From Cordilura impudica (lineage: Eukaryota; Arthropoda; Insecta; Diptera; Scathophagidae), in contig OY821518.1 of NCBI GenBank assembly GCA_963682025.1, positions 13,474,100 through 13,538,099 on the forward strand: a stretch of 64,000 nucleotides of DNA, written 5' to 3'. Below, piece by piece: positions 33,177-44,814 of this stretch. The notes below the pieces were generated by a model that saw only the letters and a program-made list of their open reading frames with translations, searched no databases and was not told where the DNA came from. The translations under genes and the position numbers were made by a program. Numbering within the stretch: position 1 is the stretch's first letter; every line of letters starts with the position of its first letter.

Positions 33177-35440
33177 CAGGAAACCAAATAAATAAATAAA
33201 TACGGAATTTTTGTTTGGATTTTTCCTTGCCTAAGACATGATTTTTGTATGCCCTTCTTTGCTCTATCTGCGATTGTCGGTTTCTGTTCATGTATTTACA
33301 GTAAAGTTCTATACTCACAGTGTCGCTTACGATAAAATTGCAAACGATAAAATGCACCCTGCTTTTTCTTCGTAACGGTACAAATTCAAAGTCTATCAAT
33401 TTGTAGGACAGGTAACTCGTTCTTTGAACCCACCCATTTGCAACAAAAAACAACATTTCGATAATTGTCACTTACGATATAATCGCAAATATGGCTCGAT
33501 AATACCTCTTAAGCTGGAACTGAAAAAAAGTGTTCCATTGAACCCAGTTAATTGTATACGGAAAATCAATTTTATGACAAAAAAAAAACTGGATTTCCAT
33601 CATAATCCAGTTTAAACTATATTTCGTGTTAAAAATAGACGCCAATTGCGGAACTACATTTGTTTACATTTGTATTAGAGTGGGCCAAATTTTTAATTTT
33701 GTGCACATTTAAAGTAAGCAATCAATTTGCTAAAAATGAATTAAAGAAAAGGATAAGAACCACATTTTGTATATTTTACGTTTACGTTTCGTTTGACATT
33801 TGTATAGCAAAATTAAAATTTTAACATACAAATTTAAATTGTTTCGTTGCCCTTTATATTAAAAAGAGAAGATATTGTCAAAAAGTCTAAATATTTATTG
33901 ACTCGGTATGATAATTTTTCAATTTATTAAGCCTTAACTGTTAAAAAGGCGTAAGCGATATGATTTTCGAATTAATAATCCACAATTATTCTCATTATCA
34001 TTAAAATTCAAGCTATTTATCAAAAATCTTCAAATCATTATATTTGTTAACTTAGTATACCCGTAGAGGTGTAATATGCCAAGACCAATTTAAGAACTAA
34101 CAAGATAAAAGCCACGCTAATATGTTTACTTTGTAATACATAATACTTTGTATACTTTACTTAAATATTGTAAGTATTAAATAAATGACCTACTAAATAA
34201 ATTACATACAATGAACTCTCGATAGTGTGAACTAATAAAAACCAAGGTTGTTCATTTTATTTGTTTACCAAACTGGGTTATTTTGTCTAAGAAGAACAAA
34301 ATAAAAAAAAACACTAAAAAAAATGTAAACATGAAATTAAAAAAAAAAATTAAATGAAAAGTCTCAGTTCATTGGCCGAATATTATTGACAACGTAATCT
34401 TTCTTTGTTCGAGCAGCTTAGTTCACATTACCGAGAGTTCACTGTTATTTACATTAGGACTGAAAAACACACGTGGAAATTTAAAATTTTCAGTGACCAG
34501 ATTTTGCAAAATTATTCAAAATAAATATTTTTAACGAAAATATTATCGCTTTTGGTGACTAGTCTATATGCTTAACAAATACTGTTACATTTTTAAAATT
34601 TTCATTAAAGAGATTTGTCACCATTAGATTTTGTAGTAAGTTATTGGGAAATATTCATAAATATTTGAAATATTTTAAGAAAAAGTTTATTACTATTTAA
34701 ATAGATATGGGTTGTGATTGTTAAAGGTTGTAATAAAAAATATTAAACATTTTAATATTAAACACAAGATACACTACAATTTTTTTGGTGTGAAATATTT
34801 TGAATCCCATTAACTGCTTCCCTGAGCTTAAGACAAAATCTAATAGTGAAAGTCTCCTCTTTTAAGTGAAGGTAATTGTTGTGTTAATATGTTTTTGTTT
34901 ATTTCATGACACTCATGGTCACCCTAAATACGATATATGTAAGTATGTACTTAAACTAACTCATTTGTTATAAATATATTTATTTATACGAATGTAATTT
35001 AGAGTTCAATGAATTTTTACAAAAATATATAGATAAATTACAACTATCATTAAATTCATTAGCGGTTAATAACGTTTCATTTATTTTGTAATTCATTTGT
35101 TAATTGGTATTATTTTTAAAGTCCTTACAATTGAGTTGTAATTATTTTTGAGGTTAAGAACGTCTCAATCATGTAAACAACGTACCCTACATTATGTAGT
35201 CGTATTTATACATATATGTATATATGTAAAATGGCTTAATTTGTAAAATGAATTAGGACAACTAAAGAATAAAGATGTAAAAAGTTAAAAAAGAAATAAT
35301 AAAAAAAGTTACTGAATTCTATAATCGTGTTTTCATACACTGAAATTAATTACTTTAATTGTTGATATTTCAACTAACCTTTTGAATACATTTGCAACAA
35401 ATTTTATCTAAAACTTGTACAAAATTTTTTTAAATTTTAT
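33177..35440. other. No gene recognised
   Basis: Long AT-rich stretch. CTTACGATAWAATYGCAAA-like motifs occur near 33310 and 33465. Nothing else is supported. Confidence 0.45.
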
Positions 35441-35640
35441 TTTTATATCCTTTACCATCATGTGATCAGGGTACAATAAGTTTGCCATTCCATTTATAAT
35501 AATTAGAGAAAAAATGTGGACCCGAAAAAAATATATATTCTTCATCCTTATGACAAGTAGAGTAGATATAGCAATGTCCGTCTGTCTGTCTGTGAAAATC
35601 ACGCTCACTCCTTCAACAGGTCAGCTGGATTGCTCATTTT
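35441..35640. mobile_element. Possible DINE-like relic
   Basis: A degraded TATATCC..GGGTACA start, AATGTCCGTCTGTCTGTCTG core at about 35573 and AAAATCACGCTCACTCC give the layout of DINE-type elements, but no terminal palindrome is found. Confidence 0.4.
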
Positions 35641-36060
35641 TAGTAATCATTTTTTCCTGATATCCTGAGAAGGTTGCTGTTTAAAATCATCAAAATCGGT
35701 TCAATATGTTGTTCTTGTTATCATTGTTAGTTATTCTAAATTTTGTTTCTTATACGCGATATCTGTAATTGTTGTTGGTGTTCTTATGGTTATTGTGTTT
35801 GTAGCATTTGCTTCATGAGTGTGTATGTATGGCTATATTTCACTTGTGCAGAGGTCTAAGTCATATGGCGTAGAGCCGTGTTGGAGCCTCCATCGAAGTA
35901 GAAGGCACAGTTCGTCTAATATTTACTTGCCGAATTAAAGTTTTCAGTTTTAAATGAGTGTAATAAATGGTTAGAGAACAAGAGAAATGTGTAAAAATTA
36001 AATCTTGCGTTTTTTCTAAAGCTTTTAAAGGATCATAGACGAATATCTGTTTTTGATATG
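35641..36060. other. No gene recognised
   Basis: AT-rich spacer up to the start of SatEl copy 3. Confidence 0.5.
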
Positions 36061-36309
36061 TAAACATCTATATGCGCAGGGGGGTAAATTTCTATTTCAC
36101 AATACAATCATAAAAACATCATAGCTTGTAAGACGTAAGACAAAATCAGTGTGACTTATGCTTGTGTTTGTGAAAAAATTACGATATGTAATAACTCTTT
36201 TGGAAATGAAACATGAAAAATAAAAAATGAAAAATAAAAAAATTAAAAATGAAAAATGAAAAACGAAAAATGAAAAATAAAAAACGAAAAATGAAAAATG
36301 AAATATGAA

Positions 36310-37120
36310 CAAGTAAGAAAATTATAGTCGGTCTAGACCGACTATACGATACCCTATACCATGGGTTTAGAGACCCTATCTCTCAGGCCCAACTAACAGG
36401 ATATAGAAAATAAGCATAAACCAAATTTGAGTGGAATTTTTATTAATATTTTCGGCTGCAGATATGAAAAAGTTCATATCGGATGCTATATCTATATGGG
36501 GACTAGGCCCAAAAATGGACCGATCCTGACCATGATTGGCAAAGTCTCTTGTATTTTGTAAAAATATATACAAACAAAATTTGAGAAGAATCAGTGCAAT
36601 ATTTTTGTTTTTTGATAGATTTAAATGAAGATCGGGAAGCAGCTCTATATGGGGCCTATGACTAAGAGTTGCCCAATAGGGATCATTTTTGGGCTACTGA
36701 TAAATGGATGTAATATATACATACAAATCCAATTTGACTAAGATTTGTATGATTATTTGGATCTTATGGCAATATATGTTGATTTCATAGGGGTCATTTG
36801 TATGGGGGCTAGGTCTGAACATGGACCGATTCTCACCAATTTCAACACCGTTCATCCCATGGCCGATAAAAGATCAAATACCAAATTTCGTCAAAATATA
36901 TTCATATTTGCGACCTGCACTTTGATTACAAGCTTTACATGGACACACAGACGGACGGATGGACGGACGGACGGACGGACGGACATCGTTAAATCGAATC
37001 AGATAGTGATTCTGATTCGATCGGTATAATTAAAGATGAGTGTAGGTCAAATATTTTTGGTTGTTACAAACAGCAGCACAAAGTCATTATACCCAAACCA
37101 CATAGTGGTATAGGGTATAA
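36310..37120 (+). mobile_element. DINE-a copy 4
   Basis: Complete copy with CAAGTAAG, palindrome AGTCGGTCTAGACCGACT at 36327-36344, a (GGAC)n core at about 36953-36985 and the terminal ATAGTGGTATAGGGTATA. It is inserted in the left minisatellite of SatEl copy 3, as in copy 2. Confidence 0.9.
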
Positions 37121-37199
37121 ATAGCGTAGCATGTAGGACGTAAGACAAAATCGATGTGACTTATGATTGTGTTTGTGAAAAAATTATGATATAACCTTT

Positions 37200-38705
37200 T
37201 TGAAAATGAAACATGAAAAATAGAAAATTAAAAATAAAAAATGAAAAATAAAAAATAAAAATGAAAAATTAAAAATAAAAAACGTAAAATTAAAAATGAA
37301 AAATAAAAAATGAGAATAATAAATTAAAAAATAAATGAAAAATAAAATATGAAAACTAAAAAATGAAAAACGAAAAATTAAAAATAAAAAATGAAAAATG
37401 AAAAATAAAAAATAAAAATGAAAAATGAAAAACGAAAAATGAAAAATAAAAAACGAAAAATTAAAAATAAAAATGAAAAATAAAATATGAGAAATAAAAA
37501 ATTAAAAAATAAATGAAAAAGAAAAATTAAAACTAAAAAAAGAAAACGAAAAACGAAAAATTAAAAATAAAATATGAAAAATGAAAAATAAAATATGAAA
37601 AATGAAAAATAAAAATGAAAAATGAAAAATGAGAAGTGAAAAACGAAAAATTAAAAATAAAAGTGAAAAATGAAAAATGAAAAATAAAAACTGAGAAATA
37701 AAAAATTAAAAAATAAATGAAAACTAAACAATGAAAAACGAAAAATGAAAAATGAAAAATAAAAAATAAAAAACGAAAAATTGAAAATGAAAAATAAAAA
37801 ATGAGAAATAAAAAATTAAAAAATAAATGAAAAATAAAATATGAAAAGTAAAAAATGAAAACGATAAATGAAAAATAAAAAATTTAAAAAGAAAAATGAA
37901 AAATAAAAAATAAAAAATGAAAAATAAAAAAAAAATGAAAAATAAAAATGAAAAATGAGAAATGAAAATGAAAAATAAAAAACGAAAAATGAAAAATAAA
38001 AATGAAAAATGAAAAATAAAAAATGAGAAATAAAAAATTAAGAAATAAATGAAAAAGAAAAAATGAAAACTAAAAAATAAAAATGAAATATTAAAAATAA
38101 AAATGAAAAATGAAAAATGAGAAATGAAAAATAAAAAACGAAAAATGAAAAATAAAAATGAAAAATAAAAAATGAGAAATAAAAAATTAAAAAATAAATG
38201 AAAAAGAAAAAATGAAAACTAAAAAATGAAAACGAAAAGCGAAAAATTAAAAATAAAAAATGAAAAAATAAAGATGAAAAATGAAAAATAAAAAAAGAAA
38301 AAGGAAAATGAAAAATAAAAACGAAAAATGAAAAATTGAAAATGAAAAATAAAAAATGAAAAATGAAAAATAATATATGATAAATAAAAAATGAAAAATG
38401 AAAAATAAACAATTAGAAATGAAAATTAAAAATAAAAAATGAAAAATGAAAACTGAAAAATGAAAAATGAAAAATTAAAAATCAAAAATAAAAAATTCAA
38501 AATAAAAAATTAAAAATGGAAAATAAAAAATGAAAAATGAAAAATGAAAAATATAAAAATATCTGAAAATAGAAAAATAAAAAATTCAAAATTAAAACTG
38601 AAAAATAAAAATGAAAAATAAAAATAAAAAATGAAAAATAAAATATTAAAAATAAAATATTAAAAATTAAAAATGAAGAAAGAAAAATAATAAACGAAAA
38701 ATGAA
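37200..38705. repeat. A-rich minisatellite of SatEl copy 3
   Basis: About 1.5 kb of GAAAAATAAAAAATGA-type units, including higher-order repeats of about 120-160 bp (for example AATGAGAAATAAAAAATTAA recurring at about 37797, 38022 and 38172). Confidence 0.9.
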
Positions 38706-38870
38706 AAATTAACCAGTTGAAATAATAAATAACAAATATTTTTATATTAGCAGAGCCCCTGCAGTTGCCTGCTATAAGTGACGCTTTCCGTTTGATTTAA
38801 AAAAAGGGCCATAAAAAATTTTTTAATTACTAGACGTTTAGGCATCTCCTTTGTGATCGGACTCACATGA

Positions 38871-39202
38871 TTTTTTTAATTGTAGTAAGGTCTAGCCGAT
38901 ATCTTTTTTCGTTTACGCCTGACCCATTAATTGAAATCCTACTCTAATAATGGAAAAATAGTGAAATTTTTCAGTCAGAAGTTGTTTTTTTTTTTTCATA
39001 AAAAACAACAAAAAGGAAATTATAATAAATACTGGTAAAAAAAATTAGCTATAAATTTAAATTGCATTAGGATTTAAGAGTTAATTGTCAGTGGTTATAC
39101 TATTGAGTGTAGGATATAAAATATTCGGCACAGCCGAATTCAACAGTCCTACTCGTTTTGATTTAAGAAATGCCAAAAATTAATTAAAAATTGTCTAATT
39201 TA
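38871..39202. other. Spacer with an isolated DINE-b end
   Basis: The palindrome ATTCGGCACAGCCGAAT at 39123-39139 matches the terminal hairpin of DINE-b but the body of that copy is absent. Confidence 0.55.
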
Positions 39203-39650
39203 TTATACCCTCCACACCACTGTAGAAATCAGTTTAAATGCGTTTGCGACCCCATAACAACTTGAGTCAATATAAGGATGTTCTTCAATCTGTCTGTTCA
39301 TCCGTCCATTTGTCTGTCTGGCTCTTGAAATCACGCTGAGTAAAGTTATAATAGTATTTTTTGTAATTATTTCAATCAGGTTGTTATTGAGAATGGAGTA
39401 AATCGGGCATCATTGTGTCAAGATATGTCCAAAAGTATGAAGACACCTCTGAAAAATGTTAAAAACTCAGTGCGTTTGATTTGATATTTTAGTATATTAT
39501 GTTTATCAAACTGTTTACCTTTCAAAATATTTTGTTTACATTTGTAATAAATAGTGCAATAAGCCCAGTTATGAATGTAAACGTAAAACCAATGTGGAGG
39601 GTATCAAAGATACGGCACAGCCGAATGTAACACTTTTACTTATTTTTAAA
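39203..39650 (-). mobile_element. DINE-b copy 1
   Basis: It begins TATACCCTCCACACCACTG, has a degenerate GTCTGTTCATCCGTCC core at about 39290-39320, and ends with CGGCACAGCCGAATG and TTTTACTTATTTTT. The copy at 61874 shares GGGGTCGCAAACGCATTT-type and GACATATCTTG-type blocks in reverse order. Body and ends follow the DINE-1 plan but the sequence differs from DINE-a. Confidence 0.75.
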
Positions 39651-40898
39651 TGTGTTGATTGACAAATTGTAGAAAATTTATAGTAAAATATTTTTAGTTT
39701 TAAATACATTTTGCTTTAATAGTAGGAAAAAGTTTATTTGTGTTCTGAAATACGAGCCATCGTTGTTTATATTGAGAAAATCGATTGCTAAGAATTTCGA
39801 TTTACAGTTGTAAGACCTATTCAAAGTCATTAGGAATTTATGAATAGTTGTAGCAGAATGTAAAAATTCACATTTTCCAATTCAGTACGCATAATTTCCG
39901 TAAATCGAATAAACTTAGAAAATATTTTATAACCCTTAAAAAACCATCATCAAAAAGTGAAATTTCACATAGATTTCCGCTATATTTTTTGTAATATCAA
40001 TATTTACTGAACCAAAATTTAAAATTATTTGTTTTGCAATACATTATCTTAATTTTATTATTATCTTAATTTTAATTAATTTTTGTTAATAACAAGAATA
40101 ATCGCAAATAAGAAAATCTAGCTGGTATAAGGTTAATTTTTTGATTGGTGGGGTTTTTGACGTAGTATTATTTTTTGTTGATTTTATCCGATAATATATT
40201 TCGTATGCATTGTGTTTTATTTCTAACACTTGTTTACAGGTAGCTATTAAAAATCTTGTTATTTATAAGTACTCCCGGTCAAGTTAGTCACGTTTTTGAA
40301 AATGAGTGTACAGTTTTGTACAGTATGTACACGCTAAGACATAGTTCATTGTTGCATGAAAATTGTAAAATATATTGATGTAGACATAAATTCCTTTAGC
40401 AAAATTAAAAAATAAAAAATTACAAAAAAACTGATTCATATTCTTTTTTGAAGCTTCTTATTTCCATTTAGAATTTCCCGAACTATTCTAACAACAGGTG
40501 GGCGTAATTCCATTTTTATCAAAATTTTTGCTGTAATCCTGAATGTGATCAAAAGTTATTTCGGTATATATTAACGTCTGCAGAATTAATATGAATGTTA
40601 CATCAAACTATTTTCCCAATTATTATTTTTTTTTTTGACCTAATGGGCAAAAATGTTAAGTAACACTTAAAAATTATTAAAAACAAATTTTATTTTTCAG
40701 TTAAAAAGTTATAATAATTATAGTTTCTATTCGTCAGTAAATGCGCGACCTTACTGTTGACTTTAAAGCAATGATAATTTTCCAACAATTTATTGCAATT
40801 TAACAACAATTTCTTTATAAATATGCTTATTAACATAAAAAGTATATCCCTTTGAGATAACAATAGCTAATTTGTTGACCCCTGATTTTACAATAGCG
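39651..40898. other. No gene recognised
   Basis: AT-rich, non-coding. Confidence 0.5.
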
Positions 40899-41136
40899 CA
40901 AGTAAGAAAGTGATTTTTTGTCTAGACGTAGGTCTAGACGAACAACACAATACCCTTTACCATGATTTACGAAGAGGTCATTAATGGACATCTAAAATGA
41001 GCATATATTGAATTTAAGTTGGATTGTCATAGCGATTGTAATTATTATATGGGGATTTGTTCCGAAAATTTTCTGAAAATTACCATATTTAGGGAGGTTC
41101 ACTTATGTGTTTTAAAAAACATATAAAAACCAAACC
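40899..41136 (+). mobile_element. DINE-a-like fragment
   Basis: It starts CAAGTAAGAAAG with a rearranged palindrome (GTCTAGACGTAGGTCTAGAC) and keeps the GGGGATTTGTTCCGAAAA region, then stops at a junction with RepG sequence. Confidence 0.6.
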
Positions 41137-41400
41137 AAGTTTTTTAACTCTTTCTTTTAACTCATACTCTCTGTAACGGCGCAACTCTATTCGCACTCAT
41201 CCAATTGATCTGAAACTTGGCCCAAAGTCTTGTTGCGACTATAGATTAATTTTGGGGTAGTCACGCACAGTCACGGAGAAATTTTAAACCCATTTCCCCT
41301 TATCCGATCGATCTGAAATTTGGTCGATAGACTTGCTGTGAAAAAGGATAAAGTTTGGCATAGTCACCTAAAAATAGTGCGTACATTTTGTTTCATTTGA
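41137..41400 (-). repeat. RepG copy 1
   Basis: Reverse complement of the element at 60.2-61.5 kb: it contains AACTCATACTCTCTG at one end and GTCACGCACAGTCACGGAG, together with two spaced CCAATTGATCTGAAACTTGG-type blocks. Confidence 0.75.
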
Positions 41401-41478
41401 AGAGCACACTTTGTTTTAAACTATATTAAATATTATTTGGTCAATTTTAAACAACTTGTTTTGGGTTAATTATATAAA

Positions 41479-41849
41479 CTAGCTGATCCAAGCCCCCGAA
41501 ATTCGAGTGCAAATTCTAGGAAATTTTATTTTTTCATTAAATAAAGACCCTAAAGGTATGCTTATCAACTAAAGCCAATTCGCAAATCAACACAAAAAGC
41601 AAACTCATTTTTATTACAAACACATTAACAAATTTAATAAACACACACATAGCATTGTATAATTTTATGTGTGTGTTAGTAGCAACTTTAAATGCAATTT
41701 ACTCAAAATAAAGGAAAAAATTTAAAAATCTGTAAATCTGCAAAACGGCTAAAAAGAAATACCTTTCAAATAATATACGTTTGGTCAAAATCGGGATAAA
41801 ATGGTAGAACAAAACATCGGTCACAAGAAATCGCCTAGCCTATTAATAT
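41479..41849 (-). mobile_element. HelN copy E, interrupted at its 5' end by MITE-P
   Basis: On the minus strand it ends GGATCAGCTAG followed by T. At its 5' end the family sequence CTATTAATAT is broken by MITE-P copy 2 and resumes with ATATTATGG at 42276. Otherwise co-linear with copy A. Confidence 0.85.
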
Positions 41850-42275
41850 CTGTGGTCACAAGCAATAACCGCCTAAGTCGAAAATTATGCTTTCGAGAAA
41901 AATAGCTTTTTATATAAATGTGATGTGGCTTTATTACGACTTAGGTCAGAATATTTGTATTAATATCTTTTTAAAAAGCAGTGTCAGATAAATGGGGATT
42001 TCACGTAAATATAAAGCTTTTTTAGTAGAATATGATAGCATACACAACTCAAATCGGCGAAAATCATTCTTTCGAGAAAAATAACTGTTTATAAAAATGT
42101 AATGGGGCCTCGTTACGACTTAGGTCAGTATGTTTTCAATAATAATTTTTTAAATATCAGTGTTAGAAAAATAGAGATTTCACGTAAATATAAAGCATTT
42201 TTAGTAGAATATGATAGCATACATAACTCAAATCGTTCTTAAGTCGACTTATGCGGTTATCGCTTGTAACCACAG
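41850..42275. mobile_element. MITE-P copy 2 with ATAT duplication
   Basis: Terminal inverted repeats CTGTGGTCACAAGCAATAAC and CTGTGGTTACAAGCGATAAC (inward) bound 426 bp, with ATAT on both sides (41846-41849, 42276-42279). HelN copies give the empty site CTATTAATATTAT, confirming a 4-bp duplication. The interior is a tandem duplication as in copy 1, and a diverged palindrome TTAAGTCGACTTA lies inside the right end. Confidence 0.9.
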
Positions 42276-42329
42276 ATATTATGGATTATTAATTTATAAA
42301 CCTAAATTATAATTTATAAACCTAAATTA

Positions 42330-42960
42330 ATAATGGGTAGAATCACCTCTGTTTAGAATAACTTCATAAATCCTATTTGGTAAAGGAATCATAAAGCTTA
42401 TTAATATAGTAAAGGGAAATTAAAGCCCATGCTTTCCGAATATCCTGAATAAGCTCAGCTTTGGCAGAAAACTGTCTCCCTGACTCATAAACTTTTCTGA
42501 CCAACCACCACCAAACATTTTCGATAATATTAAGGTCCGACGAGGATGGAGGCTAGTTTAAGAGATTGACATTTTTTGACTCGATCCATGATTTGACAAC
42601 ACGGGCTGTATGAATTGGATCATTGTCCTGTTGGAAAGTCCATGGCGAAATCCCAAAAAGACTTTCTAGTGCGGAAAAGTCTTTTCCAAAAAATTGAAAA
42701 ATTGAAGCTCGCATATACCAAAATAGGATATGGCTCCCCAGACCATAACCTCGCCAACTCTGCTATGTAGACGATCCAATTGATGGGTATCCTTTCTTAA
42801 ATCATGAAAGTAATACTTATACCCGTCAGGGCCTTCGAAATTAAATTTTTTTCTCATCCGAGAATACAGCGCGCTGCCACTCTGTCTTTCATGACATGTA
42901 GTTTCTACAGAAACTAAGCGGAGCTTCTTTACGTAGACGGGTAAGTTGTAGTTTTTTCTT
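42330..42960 (-). pseudogene. Tc1-like transposase, C-terminal two thirds
   Basis: The minus strand reads a degraded RVAARCI..DEKKFNFEGPDGYKYY region carrying the first Asp (SDEKKF in the family; here the Asp codon is replaced, giving G.EKKF), FHDLRKDTHQLDRL, VMVWGAISYFGI, QQDNDPIHTARVVKSW with the second Asp, SDLNIIENVWWWLVRKVYE with the Glu, and AELIQDIRKAW near the end. Frameshifts occur near 42690 and a stop near 42555. It differs from the Tc1 at 16.5 kb, so it is a second family. Confidence 0.85.
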
Positions 42961-43229
42961 TAAATTAAGGTGCTTGAGGTGTTTAGATTTAAATGATAAC
43001 TTAGACAAATTGTGAATAGTTGATATCTACCAGTATGTATTCTCTTTTTGTGAAAAAATTATAAAACATTTTTTATACTATTTGATGTCCAAATTTTTGT
43101 TATATATTTAAGTACCTTTCTTGCACTATGCCTAAAATATTCTTCCGAGCACGTGCAGTTAAAAAGTTTTTTTCGGATCTCAACATTAATAAGTCTAATA
43201 AGGTGATGGAGAGCATGATCATTTTCCAT

Positions 43230-44515
43230 CTGGGAACTATCTAGCGGCCAACTCACTTCTTAATGATCGACAGTATGGCTTCCATAGAAATCATTCCACG
43301 GGAGGTTTGTTAGCAATACTTTCTGAGCGCTGGAGTCGATCCATTCGCAATTTTGGCGAAAGTAAAATGGTTGCTCCTGATATTTCCAAGGCATTCGAGC
43401 GTGTGTGGCACGGTGTATTGATATCAAAGCATTTGGGGTCGGTAATAACTTCTCTCGATTTATATCGAGCTTCCTCAAAGACCGAACAATACGTGTTGTA
43501 ATTGACGGGGTCTCATCTAATGAGTTTCAACTTAATTCAGGGGTGCGCCAAGGTTCCGTTCTTTCTCTTTCTCCTTCTCTTTTCCTTATCTTTCTGAACG
43601 ATCTTCTTGCTCAAACTTTTAATTCTATATACTCTTTCGCAGATGACAACAGCATTTGTCATTCATTTTCCTTTAATTCTAACCTCCTGGAGGTTAGGGC
43701 AAAAGCCGGACAATGAATTACACACTCAATCAAGACCTGCTAACAATCTCCGAGTGGGGTAAAGCGAATAGGGTTGATTTTAATGCGCTGAAGACTCAAT
43801 GTTGTATGTTGACCCATAGGGTCATGGATTCAACAATGTCATCTGTATATAAGAGTGGTATAGGTATTGAGGAATCGGATACTCTTGATGTTTGCGTATG
43901 CGATGTTCGTTGGAACAAGCATGTTTTTCAAGTGTCGAAAGAAGCATTCCAATGTCTTGGTTTTCTAAAACGGTGCAAAAATTACTTCACTCCTTCTGAT
44001 CTCCTTAAAATTTATACCCCTTACATCCGACCGAAAATGGAATACAACTCACGTACATAGACAGGAGCTTCAAGTCTATTTTGGAGCTACTGGACCGTGT
44101 GCAAAGGAGGGCATTGGCGCTCATCAATGACAGTAGGGTATTCTCTATTGATTCATTGGAACATCGTCGGAATGTGGGTTGTGTAACACTGTTCTATAGA
44201 TACTACCATAACTTCGTTCTACTGAGATTAGCGTACTTATTCCAAGTGCCTGAGTTTTGGTTGATCACATCTGTTTGTAGTCTATTGTTTAGTTGACCGC
44301 ACAACGCATTACAGAGAGAATTTGTTTATCAGTGGAATAAACTCCCCGCATAGGTCTTTCCTGACAGTTATAATCTAATAATATTTAAGTCAAATATCCG
44401 CAAACACTACTCCCTCTTTCCTCCTTCCCATAAACTATTTTCCTGAGATGAACAAACTGCACTGCATCTGTAGAGGGCATCCCCTGAGTGTTGGTCAATA
44501 ATTAAAAAAAAAAAC
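43230..44515 (+). pseudogene. Non-LTR retrotransposon (LINE-1 type here) copy 1, reverse transcriptase
   Basis: Starts within the polymerase domain: NDRQYGFHRNHSTGG, VAPDISKAFERVWH (first catalytic Asp), FQLNSGVRQGSVLS, FLIFLNDLL, SFADDNS (catalytic Asp pair), then the thumb and C-terminal part ISEWGKANRVDFNALKTQC, VSKEAFQCLGFLKRCKNYF, YIRPKMEYNS, ELLDRVQRRALALI, DSLEHRRNVGCVTLFYRYYH. It ends GGGCATCCCCTGAGTGTTGG and an A-run at 44501-44515. Several frameshifts and stops; the 5' part (ORF1, endonuclease) is absent. The pattern is that of jockey/CR1-like insect LINEs; clade is not certain. Confidence 0.9.
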
Positions 44516-44814
44516 AATTTCGAAAATTTAAACACCACCACTAGCCATTGGCACTAATATTTAATGGTTAATTTATTTCATAATAAAGTGTGATCCCATA
44601 AAAGTGCACAATATAATATAAAAATGTAACGCATTTTTTTGAGAAAGTTTTTTTTTTATTTTAGTTAACGTACTTACAATTAATATAATTACATCACTCA
44701 TATTGGAGCTTCTAGCAGCAACAAGTAATGGATTTTTTGTTATTATTATTTTTCCTTTCTAAAAAAAAAATTTAAGAACTAAATCTACTCGTATAACGTA
44801 TGAACGAAACTTCT
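44516..44814. other. Spacer between two LINE relics
   Basis: AT-rich, no gene seen. Confidence 0.5.

Larger units (their letters stand above)
36061..38870 (+). mobile_element. SatEl copy 3, partly duplicated
   Basis: Same ends as copy 2: TAAACATCTATATGCGCAGG at the left and ATCGGACTCACATGA at the right. The unique left block (GTAAGACGTAAGACAAAATC) occurs twice, at about 36128 and again at about 37136 after the DINE-a insertion, so this is either a tandem of two SatEl copies or a duplicated left end. The right block is intact from about 38706. Confidence 0.8.

Noticed and set aside
33163..33471. 102-codon minus-strand frame
   Set aside because: It overlaps the inverted-repeat end near 33176 and a dispersed motif; no family match.
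31551..38412. Long minus-strand frames rich in Phe, Ile and Leu (up to 201 codons)
   Set aside because: They are translations of the A-rich minisatellite; low complexity, not proteins.
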